Origin: Cristatella mucedo
Taxonomy: Eukaryota; Bryozoa; Phylactolaemata; Cristatellidae
Direction: 5' to 3'
Length of the DNA: 64,000 bases
NCBI GenBank assembly: GCA_009760855.2
Contig: WPIO01000026.1
Span: 4,233,501-4,297,500 of the forward strand
The translations under genes were made by a program, and so were the position numbers. Positions 11,940 through 22,269 of the stretch are shown here, in pieces (position 1 is the stretch's first letter; each line of letters starts with the position of its first letter). The notes under the pieces were generated by a model. It was not told the origin of the DNA and ran no database searches. It saw only the letters and a list, made by a program, of their open reading frames with translations.

Positions 11940-12695
11940 CTGAATTGCATCTATTAAAACCCGCTCCCACCAACGGAGCTTATTACCCGAGAGGTCTTCG
12001 GTCAAGTAACTACCTCGGCTTTGAGCACCAGCGTCTCTCACCAGCGGCCTAGCAGGTGCCAGTACCGATGTCGCCGTAGTCCAGGCGGCGCGGCGCGAGC
12101 CTCCATGTGGGCGGAAGCAGCTGAGGCTCTCATGCCTCATGAGTCTGCAGCTCTGCAGCCGAGATAACGCTCCTCTCGGCTGTAGCTCAGAAGATACACA
12201 TGAAATCGGGACTCGAATGCACGTCGCTGCGTGGTGGCTACGCAAGCACCGGCCGATCATAGCGAAAGCTGCAGGGCAAGTGCGTCTTGCAGCAACGAAA
12301 AGCAGCCGGCGCTACGTGGAAGCGCGCGCGGAAGAGGAACGGGCGGAATACTTACTGTAAGCTGATTGGTTAATGCAGTCGCGTCCGGCGCAACCGTCGG
12401 CCATTGCACTTTGTAAACATACCCAATGGGCACGGCGGCTAGCTTACCTCTGGCCCCCGAGCTTGGCGTCGCCGCTAATCCGAGAGTGGTGTACGCTGGT
12501 GTGCAGGCGAATCAGTCAGGAAAGGTTAGGACGAGTTTGCTTGGCTGGCGCTATTTGCATGGGCCGGAAAGAAATCCCCCGTGGCCATTTGCTCATGCTT
12601 AGTTTGCGGTGCCCTAGCCTGCGATGCGGCGTGCCTTAAGGGAAGAACTGTCTCCCTCATGGGAAAGGAGGGGCCATGATGCTGCTTATGCTCAC
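11940..12695. other. GC-rich stretch, no gene recognised
   Basis: Roughly 12,050-12,640 is clearly GC-richer than the window average and is open on both strands over 60-90 codons. No domain, splice pair or repeat copy was recognised. An unannotated transposon interior or a 5' flanking region are both possible. Confidence 0.25.
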
Positions 12696-12698
12696 ATT

Positions 12699-12866
12699 TG
12701 AGCCACAATGGCTCACTAGGTAAGGCGGTTGCTTTTCACGACCTCGGGCTGAGGTCGTGAGTTCGAATCCTGCGGTGGGCGATCCTGTATCGTCTCTGCA
12801 AGCGGTGGTGATAGCCGTAAAGGCTCTTCTGTAGATATACAAAAAGAGGCTGTTAAATCAGCTAGT
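12699..12866 (+). mobile_element. tRNA-derived SINE (family 1), most complete copy
   Basis: The A box (TGGCTCACTAGG, 12709-12720) and B box (GAGTTCGAATCC, 12759-12770) enclose a tRNA-like head. Next comes a conserved body (GCGGTGGTGATAGCCGTAAA) and the 3' end AAAAAGAGGCTGTTAAATCA. The same body and end recur near 24.2, 27.1, 30.4 and (divergent) 46.6 kb. The ACGACCTCGGGCTGAGGTCG segment before the B box can form its own hairpin and makes the A-B spacing unusual for a tRNA. Confidence 0.85.
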
Positions 12867-12869
12867 AAA

Positions 12870-13868
12870 TATTTTATTCACTAGATAGACCGGTTGCGAC
12901 TCCTTATTGTTGCTGCGACGACTTGTTGGAGCAAAGTGCCACTGTCAATGCCACAATGTCAGTGCCACTGTCAGCTATGACGCTGAACCAGCCGCAAGAC
13001 CTCCTCCCAACCCTAGCAGCGTATGCTAGCGGGAGCGACTAGGGCCGCTCGCAGTTTATCCGCGTCTAATGAGTGGGTAGCAACTTTAACTTTGAGGCTA
13101 ATAATAATGCAGAATCAAAGCTGTTCAACGCACCGTAGCCAAATTACCTCGTCAAAACTGCACTGAGGGAGTTGCTCAGCCAGAACTTACCGTAGTGAGC
13201 CAGGCCAGCTCGTATGTGCGACTGTGGCAGACTCGAAACTCTTAGTCAACCGCTGCACACTGGTAAGAATGTGGCATGCACAGTTTCCGGAATAGGCCCA
13301 AGCCGCCCAGAAAGGTCTCCGTTGATCTCTACTTTGCACAGGCTGAGGGCTGAGTCGCTTGGCTTTCGTCAATAACTTTCGTCAATTGGCTCAGGTCGAT
13401 ACCGTGCAAAGATGCTTTGTATCTTAAGAGCAGAAAGATAGCTTTGACCGTGATATTCTATTCTCCAGGCAACATACTATCCCTCCCAAGCTGATACGGC
13501 TGCCTTTTCAAACCTTGCCACCAGTTTGCCCTAATGTACCATTACACCAATTGAATGGTCACTATGGACCATCCTACGGAACTTAACATGGTCGCCTTGG
13601 TAGATGCATACACAAGTCATGCCTCAACCGTGTTGTTTTATATTTAAATAGCCTTTTTTATCGACGGAGAATAATATAGTCAACCTTTTTTAAGGAATTG
13701 TGAATCTACGTCCATTGCATACTTGTGTGTTCTCAAATGAGGCTATACGTAAATGGCTGAAACTACTAGGTTTGGCATTTTTTTCAAGGTTTAAGGTGCA
13801 GCCCATCTTCATGAAAGCCAAGTGTCGTGCAGACTGTAAAATAGCATAACTGCGTTTTAAACATTTTT
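12870..13868. other. No gene recognised
   Basis: If the exons at 13.9-16.3 kb belong to a real plus-strand gene, upstream exons or the promoter could lie here, but none could be defined. Confidence 0.3.
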
Positions 13869-13871
13869 CAG

Positions 13872-13942
13872 AGCATTATTGAAGCTGCTGCTGCTACTAC
13901 AGTCGTTAGCTGACTATGATAGCCAATTAGTTGCTGAGTTAA
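13872..13942 (+). CDS. Candidate internal exon of an unrecognised gene
   Basis: A good acceptor (ACATTTTTCAG) and a strong donor (TTAA|GTAAGT) bound 71 bp that are open in one frame (incoming phase 2, outgoing phase 1), giving ALLKLLLLLQSLADYD then SQLVAEL. The other two frames are closed. Leucine-rich and probably helical; no family recognised. Its outgoing phase does not match the 14,516 exon directly, so an intervening exon would be needed. The exon border call is inference. Confidence 0.35.
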
Positions 13943-14515
13943 GTAAGTTGGTTAACTTCGTCATGCTAGCGAGCCTCTAGAGGGGCATTCGCTCATGATG
14001 TTGCATTGAGGAGTTATAGTTCTTGGAAAGGCAGGATACATGTGGAACTAGGATATCCGAATCTCATTCATTTTCTGAACTGCGATAGTTCCCGATAGTA
14101 CATGGCGTTCAATTGATATGTCAGCAATATTCTTTGCGAGTCTGGGTGCCATTGTGACCTTTCGAGCCAAAGATGTTCTCAGTAATTAGACTGCCGGAAT
14201 ACATGAGCTGGCAAGGTTACAAAATTTAACTTTTGCTCGCTTTGGTTCAATTTTTTCCACTTATGGTAGTGTGCATTGGTTTGGTTTGCTAGAATGATCA
14301 TTTTGAAGTTTTAGGGGCTCTAGTTGTGGGTGAATGTTCATTTATAAATGTCTTCATTAGCATTTTTAGTGATTAAATCATATTTGGCATTAGTTGTCGT
14401 CCATTAAAAGTATAAACAGTATAAGCTGATTTTCACCGATTGTTCTGGTATGTGCTCTTTCACATTAATGTTTGGCAATGTATGAGCATGGTGAATAGCC
14501 CAGCAATTTCTGCAG

Positions 14516-14730
14516 GCACAACTGATCGACGTACCCGTTATCTCCGATCTTGGGCATGGAACGATCAGGTACAGGTATCCTGGCCAAGCTGTCGAAGCTG
14601 GAGCTAATGTAGCCGATATAACGGAACGACCGCACGAAGGAATGGAGCTCAACCACAAACAAGGATATTTCTACCACACCAAGTGGATGGCAGCAGACGA
14701 AGGTACGATTTGCTTGGGACGCTCATCAGC
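14516..14730 (+). CDS. Candidate internal exon, 71 codons, unrecognised protein
   Basis: This is the best of the local exon candidates. The acceptor is CAATTTCTGCAG and the donor GTGAGT is near-consensus. The 215 bp are open only in phase 0 (both other frames have stops) and leave in phase 2. The product begins AQLIDVPVISDLGHGTIRYR, contains ERPHEGMELNHKQGYFYHT, and ends ICLGRSS. It looks like a compact globular segment, but I do not recognise the family. An alternative donor lies at 14703 (GAAG|GTACGA). The upstream in-frame stop is 27 bp before the acceptor, which fits an intron boundary. Confidence 0.45.
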
Positions 14731-14929
14731 GTGAGTGCATTTTGTTTTGTAATTCTGTAACGCTGTCATTTACTGTTGCTAGTAATGTAGAAAAACCGAA
14801 TCCATCAAATTGAGTGTGAACATTGAGTTGCTAAGGAAATTTAAAGTATCTGATAGATCCAGTTATTAAGAAAATTCTTATTATATCGTCTAACCTTCGG
14901 ATTGGACCTAAATAACAGTCTTACTGCAG

Positions 14930-15009
14930 CAACTATGTGAGCAATGTGCAGCAGTTTGCAAACGTTTTGCTTCGACCGAAGTCAGCAACTGGATTGCACA
15001 GATCTCGCG
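14930..15009 (+). CDS. Candidate internal exon, phase-compatible with the 14.5-kb exon
   Basis: Acceptor GTCTTACTGCAG; the donor is weak (TCGCG|GTAATA), with an alternative 7 bp on (AATAG|GTAGGA). Read in phase 2, as the previous exon requires, it is open: NYVSNVQQFANVLLRPKS then ATGLHRSR. It leaves in phase 1 with the first donor. No family recognised. Confidence 0.35.
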
Positions 15010-15126
15010 GTAATAGGTAGGAAGTTGCTCATTTCTAAGCAATCCTCATTAACTAATAGATTTATTTGGGCGATTCATGCAAAATTGATCTTGCAACAAC
15101 GATTGTGATTTTTTCCCAAACTTTAG

Positions 15127-15183
15127 AAAATTTGTCAAACTGTCGGCTCGTATTAGTACAAGATCCAGCTGCACCGGAAATAG
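15127..15183 (+). CDS. Weak candidate internal exon
   Basis: Acceptor GATTTTTTCCCAAACTTTAG and a modest donor (AATAG|GTTTAC). In the incoming phase 1 set by the preceding candidate it reads NLSNCRLVLVQDPAAPEI and leaves in phase 1. A second frame is also open, so reading-frame support is weak. Confidence 0.22.
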
Positions 15184-16102
15184 GTTTACCGTTTCAATGA
15201 ATCGGCAACAATTATTTAAGTTGTAGATTTGTAAAAGCTTTCAATAAAGTCACAAGTTGCATCTTATTGCGGCCCAATGAGGATAGTGATCTGCAATATA
15301 GGCCAATATGACCTGCACTTCCTTGCAGCGAGAAGGTGCGAGCGAGTATTTGATGTCTCGATATCATGTTGGCATAACTCTTGCGCTTGTTTGTGGAATT
15401 TGAAGTCAATCACTGGCTACGTTAGTCTAGTCACACTGGTTCTCGAGGGCAGTCAAATTTTATGTTATAGCAGGTGTGCATTTGATTTGCTAGCGATACT
15501 TAAATAGAACACATTTAAATCATTAAAGTTTTGGAGAAAAGTAAGAAAAGATCAGAATAAGATATGACGAGTTTATTCATCTCTCTTCCATAATACTTGA
15601 ACATACTGCAGGTCTGAATTTGAATTTTAGGCGTTGATAAATTGTGCAAGTAACTATTTTGAAGTCACTGCTCTTGTGCCTGCAAGCTATAGGAATACTT
15701 GTACCAAATTGCCTCCCTGTTCACTATACCATCACTTAAATGTTAAAGTAATCCACATCAGAATACAATAGTGAGTTTTCAAAAATTTCTTTTTCTAAAG
15801 GTTAAGCCTGGTTTTAAGAAAAGACTACTTCGTGAGAGGAAAGTATTTTTGGTAAGAGACATAACTTATAAATCAGGGAGTTACGCTGCAATGAGCTGAC
15901 GACTACTGTTAATAACTGATTTGCAACTTGATTACGATCTAGTATCATGTCTTATGCGGTGCCGTACACAAGTTATGCATTTTATTCTGCAGTATTTGTA
16001 AGATCTTCTCAAATTTAAATGTAAGCTGATGCGATATGCCCTCGAAATCTTATTGCTCTTCTCGGAAGCTGGAACAAGTAAACATTTCAAGCCTTCTTTC
16101 AG

Positions 16103-16255
16103 ATGCAGATCGGATCACGACTCAGCACAAGCTCAAATATGTCAGCCGTGGACCGGGTTGGGCAAAGCAGAAGCTCCTCTTCTTTGTTAGTGCCCAAGGA
16201 GCAGAAGCATGTGCTCAAGTCACTACTAGAAGTACACATTCAGCAGCCTTTCCAG
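16103..16255 (+). CDS. Candidate 153-bp internal exon, unrecognised
   Basis: Strong acceptor (GCCTTCTTTCAG) and donor (TTCCAG|GTTAGT); the length is a multiple of three. Two frames are open. Phase 0 gives [17 protein letters not shown] then [19 protein letters not shown], Ser-rich followed by a helix. Phase 1, which the preceding candidate exon predicts, gives [18 protein letters not shown] cannot choose between them. Downstream lies a (TA)n tract and then an R2-like LINE, both presumably intronic or intergenic. Confidence 0.4.
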
Positions 16256-16342
16256 GTTAGTCGTTACATTCTCTTGCAGGAGTCTTGAGTGAATAATAGT
16301 CTGATCTTTCAAATCACTGAACTTAATATGAAATAAGTAACT

Positions 16343-16352
16343 ATATATACGC

Positions 16353-16384
<32 letters not shown>

Positions 16385-16408
16385 GTATATATATATATAC
16401 GTATGCAC

Positions 16409-16459
<51 letters not shown>

Positions 16460-16462
16460 AAG
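16343..16462. repeat. (TA)n microsatellite on the 3' side of the R2-like LINE
   Basis: Alternating TA with CGTA and CATACATA interruptions. The R2-like element's 3' end, on the minus strand, runs directly into this tract. Confidence 0.9.
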
Positions 16463-16469
16463 AAATATG

Positions 16470-17906
16470 TTAAACGTTTTTATTCGCATGCATACATCAG
16501 CCGGCGGCACCCTGCCCTGCAGGGGTCGTGGGTGCTTCCTGGGCCTTCCGGTTCAGGAATAAGGACCACCTATCTTATAAGCCGGTAATGGCGTCGGAGA
16601 TACAGTGCTGCCTCAATGCCCCTGTCTTTGCACATGGGATCCAGAAGTCCGCCACGTAAGCTTTATCGTTTTGCCACCAGCTGCCGAGAGCCCCGACCTT
16701 GAAGGGCACCACTGCCGACCAAAAGCCAACTGTCAGGAAATACTGGGCAATGGTCGCATACTTATCTGTCTTGTTCCGGGCCATCACCATCAGAGCACTC
16801 TTGCAGCTGTCGAAAGTCCCTTTGACGATTATCATATCGGTGCCGTTGTCTATCAACAGGGACCACAACAAGCCGGAGGGCGCCGCCTGAAAACAGGCGA
16901 TTGAGGGGGGCGGCCGTAAGTGCTCCAATTTGGTGGCCCAGAAACAGGTTGTGTTGGACGGAGATTGCATGCAGCATTAGCAGGCAGTTGCTCAGCACCT
17001 GGCAAACGGCCTGTGCTTCCATTCGGCATAGGCGGCAGCTTGACCATTCCAAAGTCCGCAGGACGTCAACCTTTCGCCAAGGGGCAAGAAGGCTGGCCTG
17101 CAGCAGGTTGATTTCCCTGTCGAGGAAAGAGCAGCAGTGCTCTGTATCGGCCCTGGGCTTTCTGAGACTCTGTGTGGCTCCAATGTGGGTCACTGACTCA
17201 GTCTCTGGCAGCTCGGGGATCCACCTGTCATGTAGGGTGATTGAGGCTGGCTCGGTCCTTGCACCCTGTCGGGCGACCAAATAGCACTTCGCCGGCCGGA
17301 ACTGCTTGATCAGTGTCGATGCAGACTGTTCAGCAGCAGACACGTGAGCCTGCAGAGCCGACCGCATGCCTAAACCAAGGCAAGGTCATCCGCTGGTGTG
17401 CAGACCGACAGGGGGGTTTCGGCAAGCTGGAAATATGACTCGTGTATGCTGGCAGAGAGTCTGACGACCTGATCCATGGCCAGATGAAAGAGAATCGGCG
17501 ATAGAGGGCCACCTTGCCTGACGCCGGCAATCATAAGAAACGCCACAAGCTTCTGGCTGCACGCCTATAGCTCCAGGAGCCAGCTATCGTAGATGTGCTC
17601 AACGAACCTGCAGAGGCTCTCATCTGATGCGGCATGCTGGAGCTCATGGAGCTGGGATACTTGTTGGATACTGCCGAAGGTGCTATGCAGGTCGAGGAAT
17701 GCCGAGTAAACCAGGCCAGCACCCTGCCGGTCTCTGGCCTCGTCAAAGGCCCTCTCCACAATAAAGGACTGCTCTAGGAACGCCACCTCACCCCTGATGA
17801 AGGTATATTGCTGCAGTGACAACAGCTTACAGCCACCTACCCGCAATCTTGCACAGCCTGGCGGCTAGGTAGCATGAGAATAGCTAATATAGACTGGGCG
17901 AAAGGA

Positions 17907-17908
<2 letters not shown>
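16470..17908 (-). pseudogene. R2/NeSL-type LINE (RT plus restriction-like endonuclease), 5'-truncated and decayed
   Basis: On the minus strand the frames give, in order: the RT finger/palm (FIRGEVAFLEQSFIVERAFD, AFLDLHSTFGSI, 17,846-17,565); GVRQGGPLSPILFHLAMDQV (about 17,530-17,470); the catalytic box TPADDLALV (about 17,385); a thumb segment with RPAKCYLVA and SLLAPWRKVDVLRT (17,330-17,055); a CCHC-like segment CRLCRMEAQAVCQVLSNC with the expected His replaced by Cys; and a restriction-like endonuclease tail (KTDKYATIAQYFLTVGF, VGALGSW, 16,780-16,640). RT upstream of a C-terminal restriction-like endonuclease is typical of the R2/NeSL/R4 group, unlike the APE-type LINEs A-C here. Frameshifts near 17,560 and 17,360 and in-frame stops make it inactive. 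It is markedly GC-richer than its surroundings. Confidence 0.8.
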
Positions 17909-17910
<2 letters not shown>

Positions 17911-17959
<49 letters not shown>

Positions 17960-17987
17960 ATATATATATATATATATATATTTTATG

Positions 17988-18030
<43 letters not shown>

Positions 18031-18043
18031 TATATGTATATAT
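17911..18043. repeat. (CA)n then (TA)n compound microsatellite
   Basis: About 45 bp of pure CA followed by interrupted TA. It directly abuts the 5'-truncated end of the R2-like LINE. Confidence 0.95.
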
Positions 18044-18764
18044 AGCCTTTAAGTAATAATATAATCTATAATAGCACCACCAGTTATGTATAAATATACA
18101 GTCAACCCTCGCCACTTCCTGCGTTGACTTGAGCAGCTTCACTCGATAGCCTCTTTTTAAATATATTTATTACAAGTTGATCGAGATAGTGTAAATGATA
18201 AAGAGCCCAACCGGTCGTATGATTCACTTACACACCCTGTATTAAAATTAATTTAATCTACGTATGCACCGTAGGCCTATGTTTTTGAGTACTCCCACAA
18301 ATCCTTCAGTGCCAGGTGCAGCCGCTCGACCACTCTTTGAGTGTGGGCCATCATTTTGTTCCAAGAAATTGGTGTGTTGAAATTTAGCCAATCAGAGTGT
18401 GCTATTCACTGATTGTCTCTTCAATAGTCTATATGTAATAAATAAATGTACAATAAAAACCATGTGATATTTGTACCGTTTATTATAACTTGTTTTTCCT
18501 TATTTTGTTTATTATATTGTGTACCACGAGTGTAATGGTGACTAAAAGGGTCTTATTTCATGTCCAGTAAGCACTAGTCATAGTAAAACTATACTTGGAG
18601 GGCTGTCAACAGGTTTTCTACAATATAGCTATGGCAAAGTTTAGTTTATAATTAAGGAATCCTGCTTAAAAAAATCCCCTTGTAGTTGTAGAGTCTGAAA
18701 CTGATTAACCGAGATAGACAACGAACGACTGTATTAATGAGGTTTGTTATGCACGGTAGCTGCA
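18044..18764. other. AT-rich sequence, no gene recognised
   Basis: No domain or repeat identified; short open frames only. Confidence 0.4.
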
Positions 18765-18765
18765 G

Positions 18766-20610
18766 ATAATAATAATAGTAATAATAATACACTCGATAAA
18801 GCACCCTCAGAGAACTCAATCTATTTCTAGGTGCTTTAAATTTGCTCTGGGAAACACGATTGGATCATGAGTAATATCATGCTCGAACAACATGAATAAC
18901 ATGGTTTAGGGTGACATGCACAGGGTCAGCATGCAAGTGTGGTTAGTGGCAGCATGCACAGTGTCAGCACGAATAACATATATGAATCGTAGAAGCAGAA
19001 CAGTAGAAAGAGGGTGTAGATGACTATTTGCCTTCTTTGACTGTGGTATGAACTTCAGGACGAAGTCACTAGTGGCTTCTTTGAACGTAGACGTTGTGGT
19101 GCTGCATGGAATAGAGGGACAGAATATTGTTGAATCAGAAGCCAGGGAAGCGATTGGCTAGATCAACACAAGGACGAGCACATTTTAATAGAAGTTAGAT
19201 TTTGCCTCTACCAGGATTGAGTGGTACGTTCTACAGTAGTCCTCGTTTGACTTTTGATGGACTATCGGCCCTACCCTTTTGTATATTTTTCAAGCTTACA
19301 CTTAGTACACCCAGCTATTTTAATGTCTGCAGCAAGCCACGGGCCGCTTTTGCAAGGGCCCACAGACGCTTAATCGCAAGTGCAAATTCGTCGAGCATGT
19401 CAGCTAATGTCGGTCTGTAACGATCTATCAAGAATGAAGGTTCGGCAGGGAGATAGAGCAGAAGAGGCGAAGCAGATGTTCTCGCACGGACAGTGGATGT
19501 CAAGGATTTTGAGGTTTCGCAATTTGCAGGTGATTTTAGATCATATGGAGGGCACACACTGCTGATTGAATGAGATCTGCATGTGATCAGATAAGCATAA
19601 TTTGGTAATAATCGGTAATGATAGCCTGCAGTTGAAGGAGAACATTTAGTCGAGTGTGTGAACCTTTAGGTGAGTAAGATCATGCACATGAGCCACAAGA
19701 GACGATGAATCACTCAATACAGGAAATTCAGTGCTGTATGCATCAGTTGAGTTATCAAAAGGAGTGCTGTAGTCGCCCATAATAAGGAGAGGCTAATTTC
19801 TTGCACACATAATCCAAATAGGATCGGAGAAATATGAGATAAAGGAGGACTTTATTACCTAGTGGGCGATATACTACTGCCACCATCTGTAGATTTTTTT
19901 TGGGTGAAATCAAGGCAATAAATTCAAAAGACTGCACCGAGGGTACTGCAAATGGCTTGAAGTCTAATTTCAAGCGTGTAATAGCAAATCCGCCTCCAGT
20001 TTTGATTGATCTAAAGATGTGAAAGAAGGAGAAGCCAGCCGGGGTGGCATCTTTAACTTCTGAGCAGTTTGCTAATTTTATCAAAGTCTTGATCGAGGCA
20101 AGCTGGTTGAGACCGCTTTCAGAAACAACGTCGCTTATTAGTAACGAGTGATTGGATATTGAATGAAGATTTCAAAAATAACGTTAAGTTGGACCTGAGA
20201 ATGTTTTCTAGGCCTGACGATTACTTAGGGAGAGGGATTCACTGCAAAGCTTGATGGAAAACGCCCTGAGCCGTTCCAGACCACTCTATCAGGATATCAG
20301 ACGAGAATATCAAACGAGCAGGTTCTCAGCTCGTGGGCCCCACATCGGCTACGGGATGCTTTTCATTTTTTAATACATAATGTGCTGACCTTAGCAACAA
20401 CAATTAAATCTAGGAGTGCATTTGAAAGACCATCACGAAACGATAATAGGTACACACGATTATAACTAATCACAGATTACTGGCAACCGGCAATCTAAAG
20501 CTGCCGCCGAGGTAAGGTAGGGTGATTTAGGTGCAAGCTCTATGCATTTATATGTCCTTAGGCACGCAATTACATACGTGCTACAGTCAAGCAACAAACA
20601 GATAAGCTTT
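18766..20610 (-). mobile_element. LINE family A copy with the reverse transcriptase region deleted
   Basis: The 3' terminus is at the left (ATAATAATACACTCGATAAA, stem-loop at about 18,797-18,852), followed by the family A 3' UTR to about 18,985. The sequence then jumps to the linker after the endonuclease (LADMLDEFALAIK, 19,315-19,557) and the APE-type endonuclease (DATPAGFSFFHIFRSIKTGG, VAVVYRPLG, 19,755-20,084). Homology with the 51-56 kb copy continues into 5' sequence to about 20,610. Compared with that copy, ~1.5 kb encoding the whole RT domain is absent. Multiple stops. Confidence 0.75.
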
Positions 20611-22260
20611 AAGCAGGTCCTAACTGTTTCGGTTATGGCATACGACGTTCACAAGAGCTTCGACTTTCGGAAGAGAAATCTGGAGTGGACAAGAGGCACT
20701 AATAACGCTTGGTGGCAGGAGGCGAGATGATTCCAGCTGCACGGGCAATATCGTACCCACAGAGCTACTCCATAAGTGAAATCATCGTAGCTCGTGCAAA
20801 TATGTCAGCGAATCTTGAGCACTTTTGTATTATCAAGATTTTCCATGATAAGGCTTGGGGTGGTTTTAAAAATAACATGCAGCAGATCATGATCTTGGTT
20901 TTATATGCCAAGTCTAAAGATTATTTTGCAAGTATTTACGAATTCATAAACATTCTTTTAAAAATATAATCCTGATCCTTTTTAGGTAATGAATGAAGGA
21001 AAGTTTCAAGCATTTCGGAACAGTGGCTGCAACGGCAAGGCCCAACAATATCTTGGATTACGGAAAAATAAGTTCCAGAGGAAGGCTAAACGAAAATACT
21101 CAAAGTAGAAATGCATTCAAGCAGCATAATTAAATATTCACACTGTTTTTTATTTCCTTTTTCCTAAGTGGCCCTTGATTTTTAAGAGGTCGAAGCTGCA
21201 TTGTTATATAATGGCAAGCTTGTGAAATTTATTGTAGATATTATCTGCAATATAAATGTGTTATACTTTCAATATATCGATATAATATATATGCTGCTAA
21301 ATATACCCACACATTTTTTATGACCTTTGAAACTCAGTCTTTTCTGTAAGCTAATTTTAAAAGTAGGCCAGTCAGCTGTTTTAAAATTAATAGCGTTTTT
21401 ACTAACTGCTCTTTAACTGTAATGTTGTAATCCATTTTTCAAGTTATTGCTACAAAAAATATTACTACGTAGCTTAAGGAACATGAATAAAATGTAATGG
21501 TAAATATAAGTTTTTCAGTGTTGCATTGGCAATGCTAAAAAAGAGTCAAGGGAAAATTAAAGTGATATCACAATCAAAATTTCTGATAGGATCATAAGAA
21601 CGCGACATGAGTATGCAATAACTTTGCCTTCTCTGATGATGTCAAATTCAGATTGACTAGCTATTCACTAAAAATTATCTTCAGAACTTGTAACCTTGTC
21701 GAATCAGATACCCGTCTTGCCGAAAGTTATAGCTTGGATAATAATCGACTGTGATTGAAAATGTTCTTAGATGCTATCAAATAGCTGGTCTCATTTACAC
21801 AGTGCAGCGAGACATATTTAGCAACTGTGAAAGCCATTCAATGAAAGTTTTAGGGTGGAAGATCAGTTCTTTTTCCTCGGTAATCAATAAGATTAATTAC
21901 GATGCAGCCTGTGCATGAACTTTGTCCCAAAGACTGAAGGATGTGTGGCCTTTTCACGTAATTGTTCGCTTCCATCACAGAGTCACAACACTCGGTTGAA
22001 AGACTGGTAATATCTTCTCTACATACACTCTCCCATGCTTTTTAATTTCTCCTAATCTATTTATTCCTTTCGCTATAAGCATATACACCTAAATTTTTAT
22101 TGCTGCATTACCTAAAGCTACAGCAACGAGGGATGAGGAATGCAGCAGCATACCAGCTTCAAAATGAAACATAGTTCATACGGTTTATCGTAGCTCGCAC
22201 CAGGTGCTTGGCCAAAAATAATCTGGTCGCTGTTTGAGGCATCTAACTTGCATCTTTCCT
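20611..22260. other. AT-rich sequence, no gene recognised
   Basis: 20,611-20,970 may still contain LINE 5' sequence (open frames at 20,542-20,969 without known motifs). The rest shows nothing supportable. Confidence 0.35.
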
Positions 22261-22269
22261 TGTTGCAGT

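Noticed and set aside
12709-12780. tRNA gene (good A and B boxes)
   Set aside because: No acceptor or anticodon stem forms, box spacing is wrong for a tRNA, and four related copies share a non-tRNA 3' body. It is a SINE.
16762-17367. 201-codon minus-strand frame as a standalone gene
   Set aside because: It is the thumb-to-endonuclease part of the R2-like LINE, frameshifted from the RT part upstream and running out of frame at its end.
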